From positions 1 to 8,977 of the forward strand of contig JAFOHJ010000018.1 in the NCBI GenBank assembly GCA_017421885.1: DNA of 8,977 nucleotides. The letters are read 5' to 3'. A program made the position numbers and the translations under genes. Positions within the stretch are counted from its first letter, which is position 1, and each line of letters opens with the position of its first letter. This DNA comes from Clostridia bacterium (GTDB lineage: Bacteria > Bacillota_A > Clostridia > Oscillospirales > Butyricicoccaceae). Shown here in pieces: positions 1 to 6,952 of the stretch. Below the pieces are notes generated by a model that did no database searches, had not been told where the DNA came from, and saw nothing but the letters and a program-made list of their open reading frames with translations.

Positions 1-984
1 ATCCAGCATTGTGATGCGGGCAAAGGGCTTGCCCAGATCCATCTCTACGCCGTTGAATACGATAGTTGTTGTGCCCAGAACTTCCTGAGCTACATGACGG
101 TACATCTCCTCTGTCAGGTCCATCATGCCGTGATAATCGGTGAATGCCTGATAGAGCTCCATCAGTGTGAACTCGGGGTTGTGACGTGTGTCGACACCTT
201 CGTTACGGAATACGCGTCCAATCTCATAAACTCTGTCGAGGCCGCCGACAATAAGTCTCTTAAGGGGCAGCTCGAGGGAGATACGCAGCTTGCGGTCCTC
301 ATTGAGGGCATTGAAGTGTGTCTCAAAGGGACGTGCGGCAGCGCCGCCTGCGTTGGAAACCAGCATGGGTGTTTCGACTTCAAGGAAGCCCTTGTTGTCG
401 AGGAAGCGGCGGATCGAAGCAATGATCTTGGAACGCTTGATGAATGTATCACGGCTTTCGGGATTCATGATAAGGTCAACATAACGCTGACGATAACGCT
501 GGTCTACATTTGTAAGGCCGTGGAACTTCTCGGGCAGGGGCTTGAGCGACTTGCTCAGCAGTGTGATCTCCTGAACATGGATGGAGATCTCGCCGCGGCG
601 TGTGCGGAATACAAAGCCCTTGATGCCTACGATATCGCCGATGTCGAACTTCTTGAACTGCTCATAGCCGTCTGCGCCCAACTCGTCGACCTTGACATAG
701 AGCTGGATTCGGCCCTCCTTATCCTGCAGATCGCAGAAAGATGCCTTGCCCATATCGCGCATCGACATAAGACGGCCGGCCATCGAGACAGTCTGGTTCT
801 CCATTGTCTCAAAGTTATCCTTTGTTGTCTTGCTGTATGCTGTTACATCATACTTTGTGATGGTAAAGGGGTCCTTACCTTCGCTCTGCAGCTTGGACAG
901 CTTGTCGCGACGGATCTGCAGAAGCTCGTTCAGCTCTTCGCCGGAAACTTCCAGCTGCTCGTTTCTTTCAACTTCTGTGCTCAT
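1..984 (-). CDS. lysS: Lysyl-tRNA synthetase, class II (partial, C-terminus outside window)
   Basis: LysRS charges tRNA-Lys with lysine in the cytoplasm using ATP. The 328 visible codons cover the N-terminal OB-fold anticodon-binding domain (about residues 60-145) and the start of the class II catalytic core; roughly the last third is cut off by the window edge. Motif 2 is clear at residues 259-278 (FRNEG then TRHNPEFTLMELY), preceded by LKRLIVGGLDRVYEIGRV. Residue 240, beside the conserved lysine-binding Glu 238, is Pro where E. coli has Tyr and B. subtilis has His (recalled, not aligned here). The ATG at 984 lies 13 nt after the greA stop, and a strong SD (AAAGGAGAT, 990-998) overlaps that stop codon, so lysS is the second gene of a greA-lysS operon. 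No T-box leader is seen between the genes. Identification is firm. Confidence 0.97.
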   Translation of the reverse strand, partial: MSTEVERNEQLEVSGEELNELLQIRRDKLSKLQSEGKDPFTITKYDVTAYSKTTKDNFETMENQTVSMAGRLMSMRDMGKASFCDLQDKEGRIQLYVKVDELGADGYEQFKKFDIGDIVGIKGFVFRTRRGEISIHVQEITLLSKSLKPLPEKFHGLTNVDQRYRQRYVDLIMNPESRDTFIKRSKIIASIRRFLDNKGFLEVETPMLVSNAGGAAARPFETHFNALNEDRKLRISLELPLKRLIVGGLDRVYEIGRVFRNEGVDTRHNPEFTLMELYQAFTDYHGMMDLTEEMYRHVAQEVLGTTTIVFNGVEMDLGKPFARITMLD

Positions 985-989
985 TTCCT

Positions 990-998
990 ATCTCCTTT
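990..998 (-). promoter_or_regulatory. Ribosome binding site of lysS overlapping the greA stop
   Basis: The minus strand reads AAAGGAGAT here, with GGAG 7 nt before the lysS ATG at 984. Its first base is the last base of the greA TAA. This close packing suggests that ribosomes ending greA can feed lysS. Confidence 0.8.
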
Positions 999-1471
999 TA
1001 TCTTGTGACCGAAATGATAACGCCTGCCATATGGCCGTTGGGTGCCTCGACGACAAAACGGTCGCCTGCGCCCTTGCCTACGATAGCCTTGCCGATGGGA
1101 GAAGCATCCGAGATCTTGCCCTCAAGAGGATCAACTTCGCGTGTACCTACGATAGTATATGCCTCTTCTTCATCCTCGTCGTCAAACTTGATGACTACCT
1201 TGCTGCCGTGGCCGACAGTTGTGTCTGTGCCAACAGGCTCTTCAATAATAACTGCGTTTGCAATGATGTATTCCAGCTCAGCGATGCGGGAATAGAGCTT
1301 GCCCTGCTCATTCTTAGCCTCATCATATTCGCTGTTCTCCGAAAGGTCGCCATAGCCTCTGGCGATCTTGATCTGCTCTGCGACTTCGTCGCTACGCTCT
1401 GTCTTGAGATATTCCAGCTCCGCCTTGAGGTCATTCAGGGTCGCAAGGGTCATTTTCTCAACTTTCTGCAT
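998..1471 (-). CDS. greA: Transcription elongation factor GreA
   Basis: GreA enters the RNA polymerase secondary channel and stimulates cleavage of backtracked transcripts. The protein has 157 residues, the usual family length of about 158. Residues 10-75 form the N-terminal coiled coil, with the conserved tip GDLSENSEYDEAK at 41-53 carrying the acidic pair D42 and E45 that supports the cleavage chemistry. Residues 80-157 are the FKBP-like C-terminal domain, with VGTREVDPLEGKIS and SPIGKAIVGK as family signatures. The start at 1471 is supported by AGGAG at 1481-1485, 9 nt upstream; the later in-frame ATG (codon 7) has no good SD. The gene is first in an operon with lysS, behind a consensus promoter. 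Confidence 0.97.
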   Translation of the reverse strand: MQKVEKMTLATLNDLKAELEYLKTERSDEVAEQIKIARGYGDLSENSEYDEAKNEQGKLYSRIAELEYIIANAVIIEEPVGTDTTVGHGSKVVIKFDDEDEEEAYTIVGTREVDPLEGKISDASPIGKAIVGKGAGDRFVVEAPNGHMAGVIISVTR

Positions 1472-1539
1472 TTAAGTTCGCTCCTGTCTTGTATTTTAAT
1501 TTATTTATCTGTTGTTTTTATTGTCAGCAATCGTTTCCG

Positions 1540-1560
1540 TGTTGGATTTTAATATCCACA
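1540..1560 (-). promoter_or_regulatory. Stem-loop dyad at the 5' end of the greA leader
   Basis: The minus strand reads TGTGGAT, then ATTAAA, then ATCCAACA. This gives a 7-bp stem with one bulged A and a 6-nt loop. It begins about 2 nt downstream of the start site expected from the -10 box at 1569-1574. It could be a 5'-protecting hairpin or an operator. The remaining leader of about 65 nt is A-rich and shows no riboswitch-like or T-box-like elements that I can recognise. Confidence 0.4.
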
Positions 1561-1568
1561 TTCGATTT

Positions 1569-1597
1569 ATTATATTATGAAGGCAATTATCTGTCAA
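1569..1597 (-). promoter_or_regulatory. Consensus sigma-A promoter of greA-lysS
   Basis: The minus strand shows TTGACA (1592-1597), a 17-bp spacer and TATAAT (1569-1574), an exact match to the vegetative consensus at optimal spacing. The expected start site is near 1562, giving a leader of about 90 nt before the greA ATG. It lies only about 27 bp downstream of the ctpA terminator hairpin, so greA-lysS is very probably a separate and strongly expressed unit. Confidence 0.9.
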
Positions 1598-1623
1598 GAA
1601 CACTGCCCCAACTTATGCTTAAA

Positions 1624-1656
1624 GGCAGGTAGAGAAAACCTGTTCTCTCCCCTGCC
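1624..1656 (-). terminator. Hairpin terminator of the regulator-ftsEX-ctpA operon
   Basis: A two-part inverted repeat starts 21 nt after the ctpA stop. The outer arms are GGCAGG/CCTGCC (6 bp). A small asymmetric internal loop separates them from the inner arms AGAGAA/TTCTCT (6 bp), which enclose a 6-nt loop. On the minus strand it is followed only by TTTAAG, so the U-tract is short and termination may be incomplete. The position between ctpA and the greA promoter supports the terminator role. Confidence 0.75.
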
Positions 1657-1677
1657 TGAAGCAAACATTATTTGATT

Positions 1678-2958
1678 TTATTCGTTGGCAGGCTGATCTG
1701 CCTCTGTCTCGCCTGTCGGTTCATCGCCCTCAGCGGGAACGTCATTGACGGGCTCGTCGACAATACCAAGCTTGTCCTTGAGCAGCTCTACAGCCTTCAT
1801 GAGCTGGGCATCCTCCTCGGGAGCCAGTGTGTAGAAGTTATAGAGCGCCTCTTCGGAAAGGCTGATTTCAACATCAGGTGTAATGCCTACATTGGCAAGG
1901 CTTGCACCCTTGGGGGTGTAATACTTGAGTGTCGACAGATTGACCGCGCCCTCTGTGAGGGGAATCAGTGTCTGAGCATAACCCTTACCGGTGGTCTTGT
2001 CGCCGACGACAGTGGCAACTCCGTATTCCTGAAGGACTGCCGCAAAGAACTCGGCTGCGCTTATGGAATATTCGTTGGTAAGCACCACCATAGGCATATC
2101 GATCTGGCCATCATCCGAACGATATTCGGTTGTCTGACCCTTGTTATCGCTCATAGTGATAATGGTGCCTTCGGGCAGAAGCAGGTCGAGCATATTGCTC
2201 ATAACATCCACATATCCGCCGCCATTGAGCCTTACATCAAACACCAGTGCCTTCGCACCGTCATTGATAAGGCCGTTTACCTTCTCGGCAAACTCGACAT
2301 CAACATTCTTGTCAAAGCCGGCAATATATACATAGCCGATCTCACCGAGCATCTCGACTTCAACACCGGGATTGAAGAGAGCCGCACGGGTGATATCAAA
2401 ATGCAGGATTTCTGTGCCGCGGCGAACACCGATGTTTACCACGGTTCCTTCCTCACCTCTGACCACGGCCACAAGCTCGGAATAATTAGCAAATGTATCG
2501 GTCGATACGCCATTGACCTCAATGATAACATCAAGAGGCTTGATTCCAGCCTGCTGCGCGGGCGAATCGTTGGTAACGGCAGTAACAGCATAGCCGTTTG
2601 CCTCCTCTGTCGAGATGGTGACACCAATGCCTACATAGCTGTTCTCGTTCATTTCGAGCAGGGCTTCATACTCTTCCTGAGTATAATAGCCCGACCATTT
2701 GTCGCCCACACCGGCGATATATCCGGCAAGGATGCCGTCCATAGCATCTTCAAACTCATACTCTCCGACATAGTATTTATCTACCACACCGACAAGCTCT
2801 TCAAGACGCTTGTAATCATCTGTTTTGGCCTGAAGGCTTCCCAGCTTATTGCTGTAAAACTCAGTCATGCCGAAAACACAGATATTTGCAGTTGTAACCA
2901 CCGCAAGGAACACCAGCATAAGGCAGGTTCCCATTGGCACCGTTCTTTTATTCTTCAT
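1678..2958 (-). CDS. Carboxyl-terminal processing protease, S41 family, with PDZ domain (CtpA-type)
   Basis: This is a membrane-anchored serine protease with 426 residues. Residues 9-30 are an uncleaved signal anchor with basic residues before it, placing the protease outside the membrane. Residues about 105-190 are a PDZ domain (SYVGIGVTIS, then SPAQQAGIKPLDVIIEVNG) that binds C-termini of substrates. The S41 core follows: DVRLNGGGYV at 241-250, catalytic Ser 300 in EYSISAAEFF, and general-base Lys 325 in TTGKGYAQ. The 25-residue Ser-Lys spacing matches E. coli Prc and B. subtilis CtpB, so the enzyme should be active. The last 25 or so residues are an acidic, Pro-rich, low-complexity tail. 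It begins 18 nt after the M23 gene with only a weak SD (AGGCGG). It is last in the ftsEX operon. Its substrate is unknown; cell-wall hydrolases are the leading candidates by context. Confidence 0.93.
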   Translation of the reverse strand: MKNKRTVPMGTCLMLVFLAVVTTANICVFGMTEFYSNKLGSLQAKTDDYKRLEELVGVVDKYYVGEYEFEDAMDGILAGYIAGVGDKWSGYYTQEEYEALLEMNENSYVGIGVTISTEEANGYAVTAVTNDSPAQQAGIKPLDVIIEVNGVSTDTFANYSELVAVVRGEEGTVVNIGVRRGTEILHFDITRAALFNPGVEVEMLGEIGYVYIAGFDKNVDVEFAEKVNGLINDGAKALVFDVRLNGGGYVDVMSNMLDLLLPEGTIITMSDNKGQTTEYRSDDGQIDMPMVVLTNEYSISAAEFFAAVLQEYGVATVVGDKTTGKGYAQTLIPLTEGAVNLSTLKYYTPKGASLANVGITPDVEISLSEEALYNFYTLAPEEDAQLMKAVELLKDKLGIVDEPVNDVPAEGDEPTGETEADQPANE

Positions 2959-2976
2959 TTTGTCTTTTGCCGCCTA

Positions 2977-4200
2977 TTACTTATAAACTACCTTGAAATT
3001 GGGATACATGGTGACGGGATTTACATAGTTACCGTTTTTGATAACCTCAAAGTGCAGATGAGGTCCCGTAGAATAACCGGTCGACCCTACATATCCCAGA
3101 ACTGTGCCCTGCGACACCTTCTGTCCGTTCTTTACCGCCATCTTTGACATGTGCGCATAAAGTGTAGAGGTTCCGCCGCCATGGTTGACAACGACATAAT
3201 AGCCGTATGCAGAGCTGTATGTAGCCTTGATGACCGTGCCTGCATTGGCCGCATAGATCTTTGTTCCGGTAGAGGCTCGAAGGTCTATACCCGTATGCAG
3301 CTTATAAACACCTGTGATAGGATGAGTCCTCATGCCGTATTTGCAGGTGATTACGTTGTTGGCTGCAGGAAGCGGCCACATCATATTGCCGCCGACATAG
3401 GTGCTGCTGCTCTGAGCCGCCAGTTCCCTGACTGCCTTCTGTACCGCTGCCGTGATCTTATCCTCTTCCTTAGCGATCTCTGCATACTGTACCTTGGCCT
3501 CAGCTTCAGCTTCTTCAACCTTCTTCATCTGAGCATTTCGTTCGTTGAACTGTACCTCAAGAGTCCTCTTATTCTCATCCATAGATGCTTTGAGAGTGAC
3601 TGCATCGGCATGGTCTGCCTCTAACGAAGCCTTCTGCTCGGCGATCTGCTCCTTAAGTGCTTTAAGCTCTTCGAAAAGGTTCTTATCGTATTTGGATATC
3701 TGCGAAACTATCTCATATCGCGAAAGGAAATCGGCAAAATCGTCGCTGGATAGCAGAATGGAAAGATAACTCATCGAGCCGTTCTCATGCATGAAGCGCA
3801 CGCGGTCTTTAAGCTTGGCATACTGAGTTTCTTCCTTCTGCTGGCTTTCGGCCAGCTCCAGTTCCTTTACTTCGATAAGGCCCTCAAGCTCGGTTATGAG
3901 CTGCTGCTGAACCTCGATCTCTTCGGTAGCCGCCTCAATAGCCGCGTCGAGCTTTTCGATCTCGGCAAGGATAGAGCTCTTCTGGCTCTGAAGGGAAGCA
4001 AGCTCCTTTTTGGCATTCTTCTTCTTTGTCGTCACCGACGAAAGCTGATCTTTCAGCGCATTGACCGTTGCCTGCGACACGGCCGATGCCGATACCGCAC
4101 CCATCACGGTGGACGCTATCATCAGAAATGCTAACAGACCGGCAACTACAGCCGCCAGCCTGCGTGTTCTTCTCTGTTTTTTTTCGTAATTATTTGCCAT
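2977..4200 (-). CDS. Secreted coiled-coil murein hydrolase with M23 (LytM) peptidase domain, likely FtsEX partner
   Basis: This is a predicted peptidoglycan endopeptidase of 407 residues. A basic N-terminus (KKQRRTRR) and a hydrophobic segment (about 16-35) end in a likely signal peptidase site after ASA. Residues about 45-262 are Glu/Lys/Gln-rich heptad-like coiled coil, as in EnvC-type FtsEX partners. The C-terminal M23 domain keeps its zinc ligands H302 and D306 (HTGID) and H383 (HLHFE), plus H350 (YAHM), so unlike the degenerate E. coli EnvC it should cut peptidoglycan itself. An in-frame ATG at 4209 overlaps the ftsX stop (ATGA), but its SD (GAGGG, 4211-4215) would be only 1 nt away. The ATG at 4200 has a 10-nt spacer and is preferred. 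The position directly after ftsX fits activation by FtsEX at the membrane. Confidence 0.92.
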   Translation of the reverse strand: MANNYEKKQRRTRRLAAVVAGLLAFLMIASTVMGAVSASAVSQATVNALKDQLSSVTTKKKNAKKELASLQSQKSSILAEIEKLDAAIEAATEEIEVQQQLITELEGLIEVKELELAESQQKEETQYAKLKDRVRFMHENGSMSYLSILLSSDDFADFLSRYEIVSQISKYDKNLFEELKALKEQIAEQKASLEADHADAVTLKASMDENKRTLEVQFNERNAQMKKVEEAEAEAKVQYAEIAKEEDKITAAVQKAVRELAAQSSSTYVGGNMMWPLPAANNVITCKYGMRTHPITGVYKLHTGIDLRASTGTKIYAANAGTVIKATYSSAYGYYVVVNHGGGTSTLYAHMSKMAVKNGQKVSQGTVLGYVGSTGYSTGPHLHFEVIKNGNYVNPVTMYPNFKVVYK

Positions 4201-4205
4201 TGTTA

Positions 4206-5108
4206 TCATACCCTCAAGAACTTTCTGATGGTCAGGACACTGCCGAGGATACCGATCACAACGCTGGCTCCCAGCATCAGCGGGAGCATCATTCTCCAGA
4301 TCTCCTCAAAGGCTATCATCGAGAAAAGACCCGAGCTCTCAACAAGCTTTTCGGTGATATAGTCATATACGACCCATTCAACACCAAAAGAGACCAGACC
4401 AGCCAGAAGACCAAGTGTCATGCCCTCGATAACAAACGGTGCACGGATAAATCCGTCTGTCGCGCCTACCATCTTCATGATGGAGATCTCCTCACGGCGG
4501 GCAAACATAGCCAGCCTTACCGTGTTGGAAATAATGAAGATGGATACTGCGCCCAGAAGCGCGATCAGTGTATAGGAAACCGCATTGACGATGCTCTTCA
4601 TCTGCATGAGTCTGTCAGAGATCTCTTTTTCGCTGTTGGTGGAAGCAACACCCGACACAGCCTTGAGCTGTTCTACAGTCTCGTCATGAAGCGAAACATC
4701 TTTCATCACTATCCTGTATTCGTCGCGCAGAGGGTTATCTTCCCTCAGATCTTCCATGATATACGCATCCTCGCCCATTGTCTCGAGATAGTTATCAAAG
4801 GCCTGCTCTTTGGTTATAAAGGTGACCTCTTCAACATTCGATATGGCATCAAAGGCCTGCTGGAGTGCTTGTGCCTCCTCGCGCGACAGCGCCTCATCGA
4901 CAAAAACGGCGATCTCATTTTGTGAAGCCAACCCGTCAATAAGAAGATCGATGTTATACGCTATCAGGCCAAAGGTCGAGACTATCAAAAGGCATGCGGC
5001 GATGACCGTCACCGCCGCAAAACTCATAAGCCCGTGCTGCTTTATGCCCACAAGGCCTTCCTTTATAAAATAGCCGATATTGAGGTTTTTAATCTTCGTC
5101 GTTATCAT
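4206..5108 (-). CDS. ftsX: Cell division ABC transporter permease FtsX
   Basis: FtsX is the membrane half of the FtsEX complex, which passes ATP-driven conformational change to cell-wall hydrolases outside the membrane. The 300-residue protein has the family layout. An N-terminal amphipathic segment (GYFIKEGLVGIKQHG) precedes TM1 at about 28-50, and an extracellular loop of about 120 residues (51-172) should bind the hydrolase. TM2 is at about 173-195, and TM3 and TM4 at about 225-248 and 275-294. The loop ARREEISIMKMVGATDGFIRAPFVIEG (203-229) is the conserved coupling region that meets FtsE. Its start overlaps the 3' end of ftsE by 20 nt; GGTGGG lies 10 nt upstream, and no later Met would keep the conserved N-terminus. 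The overlap implies translational coupling and matched FtsE:FtsX amounts. Confidence 0.97.
   Translation of the reverse strand: MITTKIKNLNIGYFIKEGLVGIKQHGLMSFAAVTVIAACLLIVSTFGLIAYNIDLLIDGLASQNEIAVFVDEALSREEAQALQQAFDAISNVEEVTFITKEQAFDNYLETMGEDAYIMEDLREDNPLRDEYRIVMKDVSLHDETVEQLKAVSGVASTNSEKEISDRLMQMKSIVNAVSYTLIALLGAVSIFIISNTVRLAMFARREEISIMKMVGATDGFIRAPFVIEGMTLGLLAGLVSFGVEWVVYDYITEKLVESSGLFSMIAFEEIWRMMLPLMLGASVVIGILGSVLTIRKFLRV
4211..4215 (-). promoter_or_regulatory. Ribosome binding site deciding the M23 peptidase start
   Basis: GAGGG on the minus strand lies inside the 3' end of ftsX. It is 10 nt before the ATG at 4200 but only 1 nt before the ATG at 4209, favouring the shorter protein. Confidence 0.6.
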
Positions 5109-5784
5109 CTAAGTAGTACCCACCGGTTCTGTCGCTGATAACCACGCCTCGCTCGATGGTTATTACTCGTCTGTTGAGCTGGTTTACAAGCTCCTTTTCA
5201 TGCGTAACTACCAGCACGGTAGTTCCCAGGCCGTTAATCTTCTCAAGGAGCATCATCAGTTCGACCGAACGCGAGGGGTCGAGATTGCCTGTAGGCTCGT
5301 CTGCGATTATAACGTCGGGGTTGTTGACCAGCGCTCTGGCTATGGCAACACGCTGCTGCTCGCCGCCCGAAAGCTGGTTAGGAAGCCTGCGCGATTTATT
5401 CTTGAGTCCTACCAATTCAAGAACATAGGGTACACGCTTTTTGATGATCCTTGCCGGCGCGCCGACAGCTCTCATAACAAAAGCAACATTCTCATACACC
5501 GTTTTGTTTTCAATGAGGCGGAAATCCTGATAAACAACTCCGATGGTGCTGCGCAAATAAGGGATATCCTTACGCCTGAGCGAACCTACATCGAAGCCGT
5601 TGAGCATGACCTTTCCCTCATCGGGCGCAAGCTCTGCAGTCAGCATTTTGATAAGCGTGGATTTGCCCGAGCCGGAAGGTCCGACAACAAAGACAAACTC
5701 ACCGTCTTTGATGCTGAGCGAAATGCCGTTCAGAGCACGTGTGGTGCCGTCATAGATTTTGTATACTTCCTGAAGTTCGATCAT
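5089..5784 (-). CDS. ftsE: Cell division ATP-binding protein FtsE
   Basis: FtsE is the cytoplasmic ATPase of FtsEX. The 231-residue protein has every ABC ATPase motif: Walker A GPSGSGKS (35-42), Q-loop Gln 86 in VVYQDFRL, signature LSGGEQ (138-143), Walker B VIIADEP (158-164) followed by TGNLDP, and H-loop His 195. [13 protein letters not shown] is typical of FtsE rather than of LolD/MacB-type ATPases. The C-terminus carries an acidic tail (LDDNDED). The ATG at 5784 comes just 5 nt after the regulator's stop, and the sequence before it (ACTATTAATTACA) holds no recognisable SD. Initiation therefore probably depends on ribosomes that have just finished the regulator. Confidence 0.97.
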   Translation of the reverse strand: MIELQEVYKIYDGTTRALNGISLSIKDGEFVFVVGPSGSGKSTLIKMLTAELAPDEGKVMLNGFDVGSLRRKDIPYLRSTIGVVYQDFRLIENKTVYENVAFVMRAVGAPARIIKKRVPYVLELVGLKNKSRRLPNQLSGGEQQRVAIARALVNNPDVIIADEPTGNLDPSRSVELMMLLEKINGLGTTVLVVTHEKELVNQLNRRVITIERGVVISDRTGGYYLDDNDED

Positions 5785-5789
5785 TGTAA

Positions 5790-6872
5790 TTAATAGTTTT
5801 CTCTGGATTTGAGATACTGCTTGACCATCAGCGCAGTCTTGAGAACAATTGCATTATCAAACTCGCGCAAATCAAGGCCCGTCAGCTTCTTGATCTTTTC
5901 AAGGCGATAGACAAGAGTATTTCTATGAACAAAAAGCTTTCTCGAAGTCTCGGAAACATTAAGATTATTTTCGAAGAACTTCTGAATGGTGAAGAGTGTC
6001 TCTTCATCAAGCGACTCGATCGAGCCCTTCTTGAATACTTCCGAAAGGAACATCTCGCACAGGGGTGTGGGAAGCTGATAGATCAGTCGGCCAATGCCGA
6101 GATTCTCGAAGCTGATCACAGTCTGATCGGAATTGAAGACCTGTCCAATGTCAACTGCCATCTGAGCTTCCTTGAAAGAGCGCGCAAGATCCTTGAGCTG
6201 GCCGGCAACCGTGCCCATACCGATGATATGGGGCAGGCCCAGTTCTTCGCCGATGCCGCTGTCGATGATCTTACCTATCCGCGCTATCTCCTTTGTGTCG
6301 CCTGTCTTCAGTTCCTTGACAAGGACGACCTCATTCTCGTTGACAGTAATGGCAAAATCCTTCTGACGGTCGGGGAACAGACGGTTGAGCGCCTCAACCA
6401 CCTGAGCATCCTGTCTGTCAGACAGCCTGATGAGATATACAACGCGCTTTGCGTCGTTCTGGAAGTGCATCTCTCTCGATTTGATATAGATATCGCCCGT
6501 CAGGATATTCGAAAGGATAATGCGCTTGATAAAGGCAGCCTTATCATGCTTTTCGTCATAAAGCGACTTGCTGTTGGAAATGGCAACCGCTGTCAGTGCG
6601 CAGACTGTATCTGCCATATCTCCGCGGCTGGAGCAGAAAACAGCATATTCAACGCCGTTCTCATAGCCCTTAAGGATCTGGAATGTATATCCGCCGAATT
6701 CGCCCGTATCCTTACCTGCGGCAAAGAAAGCAGCGGCACCGTCGATAGTGTCGCCAATCAGCTTGATCTCGGTACATGCGATTACGCTGCCAGGCTGGTC
6801 TACAACACCCACAACAAACGGTACCTTCTCTTTTACCTCCAGCAATATGCTCTGAAACAATCTAGCTGCCAT
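5790..6872 (-). CDS. PucR/CdaR-family transcriptional regulator
   Basis: This is a predicted cytoplasmic DNA-binding regulator of 360 residues, first gene of the ftsEX operon. The C-terminus (about 292-352) is a PucR-type helix-turn-helix: FFENNLNVSETSRKLFVHRN, then TLVYRLEKIKKLTGLDLREF. The middle (about 140-245) resembles the degenerate GGDEF-like domain of CdaR-type proteins. The N-terminal 110 residues look like a small PAS- or diacid-sensor-like fold (VVGVVDQPGSVIACT), but no ligand can be named. The longest ORF starts at a GTG (6881) that lies within the SD itself. The ATG at 6872 has AAAGGGTG at 6879-6886, with 8 nt after the GGG, and is the better start. The link to ftsE (5-nt gap) suggests control of, or feedback from, cell division or wall growth. 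The target genes and signal are unknown. Confidence 0.88.
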   Translation of the reverse strand: MAARLFQSILLEVKEKVPFVVGVVDQPGSVIACTEIKLIGDTIDGAAAFFAAGKDTGEFGGYTFQILKGYENGVEYAVFCSSRGDMADTVCALTAVAISNSKSLYDEKHDKAAFIKRIILSNILTGDIYIKSREMHFQNDAKRVVYLIRLSDRQDAQVVEALNRLFPDRQKDFAITVNENEVVLVKELKTGDTKEIARIGKIIDSGIGEELGLPHIIGMGTVAGQLKDLARSFKEAQMAVDIGQVFNSDQTVISFENLGIGRLIYQLPTPLCEMFLSEVFKKGSIESLDEETLFTIQKFFENNLNVSETSRKLFVHRNTLVYRLEKIKKLTGLDLREFDNAIVLKTALMVKQYLKSRENY

Positions 6873-6878
6873 ATTTTT

Positions 6879-6886
6879 CACCCTTT
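6879..6886 (-). promoter_or_regulatory. Ribosome binding site deciding the regulator start
   Basis: AAAGGGTG on the minus strand precedes the ATG at 6872 with proper spacing. Its last two bases are part of the GTG at 6881-6879, which therefore cannot be served by this SD and is unlikely to be the real start. Confidence 0.7.
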
Positions 6887-6923
6887 GTTACTTTTAGATA
6901 AATATCGAGTCTTCAATATGTTT

Positions 6924-6952
6924 ATTTTATCGCAACCTTTTGTTTTTTTCAA
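6924..6952 (-). promoter_or_regulatory. Sigma-A promoter of the regulator-ftsEX operon
   Basis: The minus strand has TTGAAA (6947-6952), a 17-bp spacer and TAAAAT (6924-6929), a near-consensus vegetative promoter. The expected start site is around 6917, giving a leader of about 45 nt before the ATG at 6872. The region upstream is a series of A-tracts that could act as an UP element. No other promoter was seen before ftsE, ftsX, the M23 gene or ctpA. Confidence 0.75.

Noticed and set aside
94..1008. Plus-strand ORF of 304 codons opposite lysS
   Set aside because: The minus strand encodes a clear LysRS with an OB-fold and motif 2; the opposite ORF is a by-product of its codon use.
1472..1677. 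Riboswitch or T-box in the greA-lysS leader
   Set aside because: The leader is about 90 nt and A-rich, with only one short stem-loop. No T-box sequence, terminator/antiterminator pair or conserved riboswitch core can be seen.
1672..3147. Long plus-strand ORF of 491 codons opposite ctpA and the 3' end of the M23 gene
   Set aside because: It is antisense to two genes with clear families and intact catalytic motifs. It has no recognisable domain and is rich in Cys/His/Leu as expected from reading a coding strand backwards.
4068..4925. Plus-strand ORF of 285 codons opposite ftsX and the M23 5' end
   Set aside because: It is antisense to ftsX and has no motifs.
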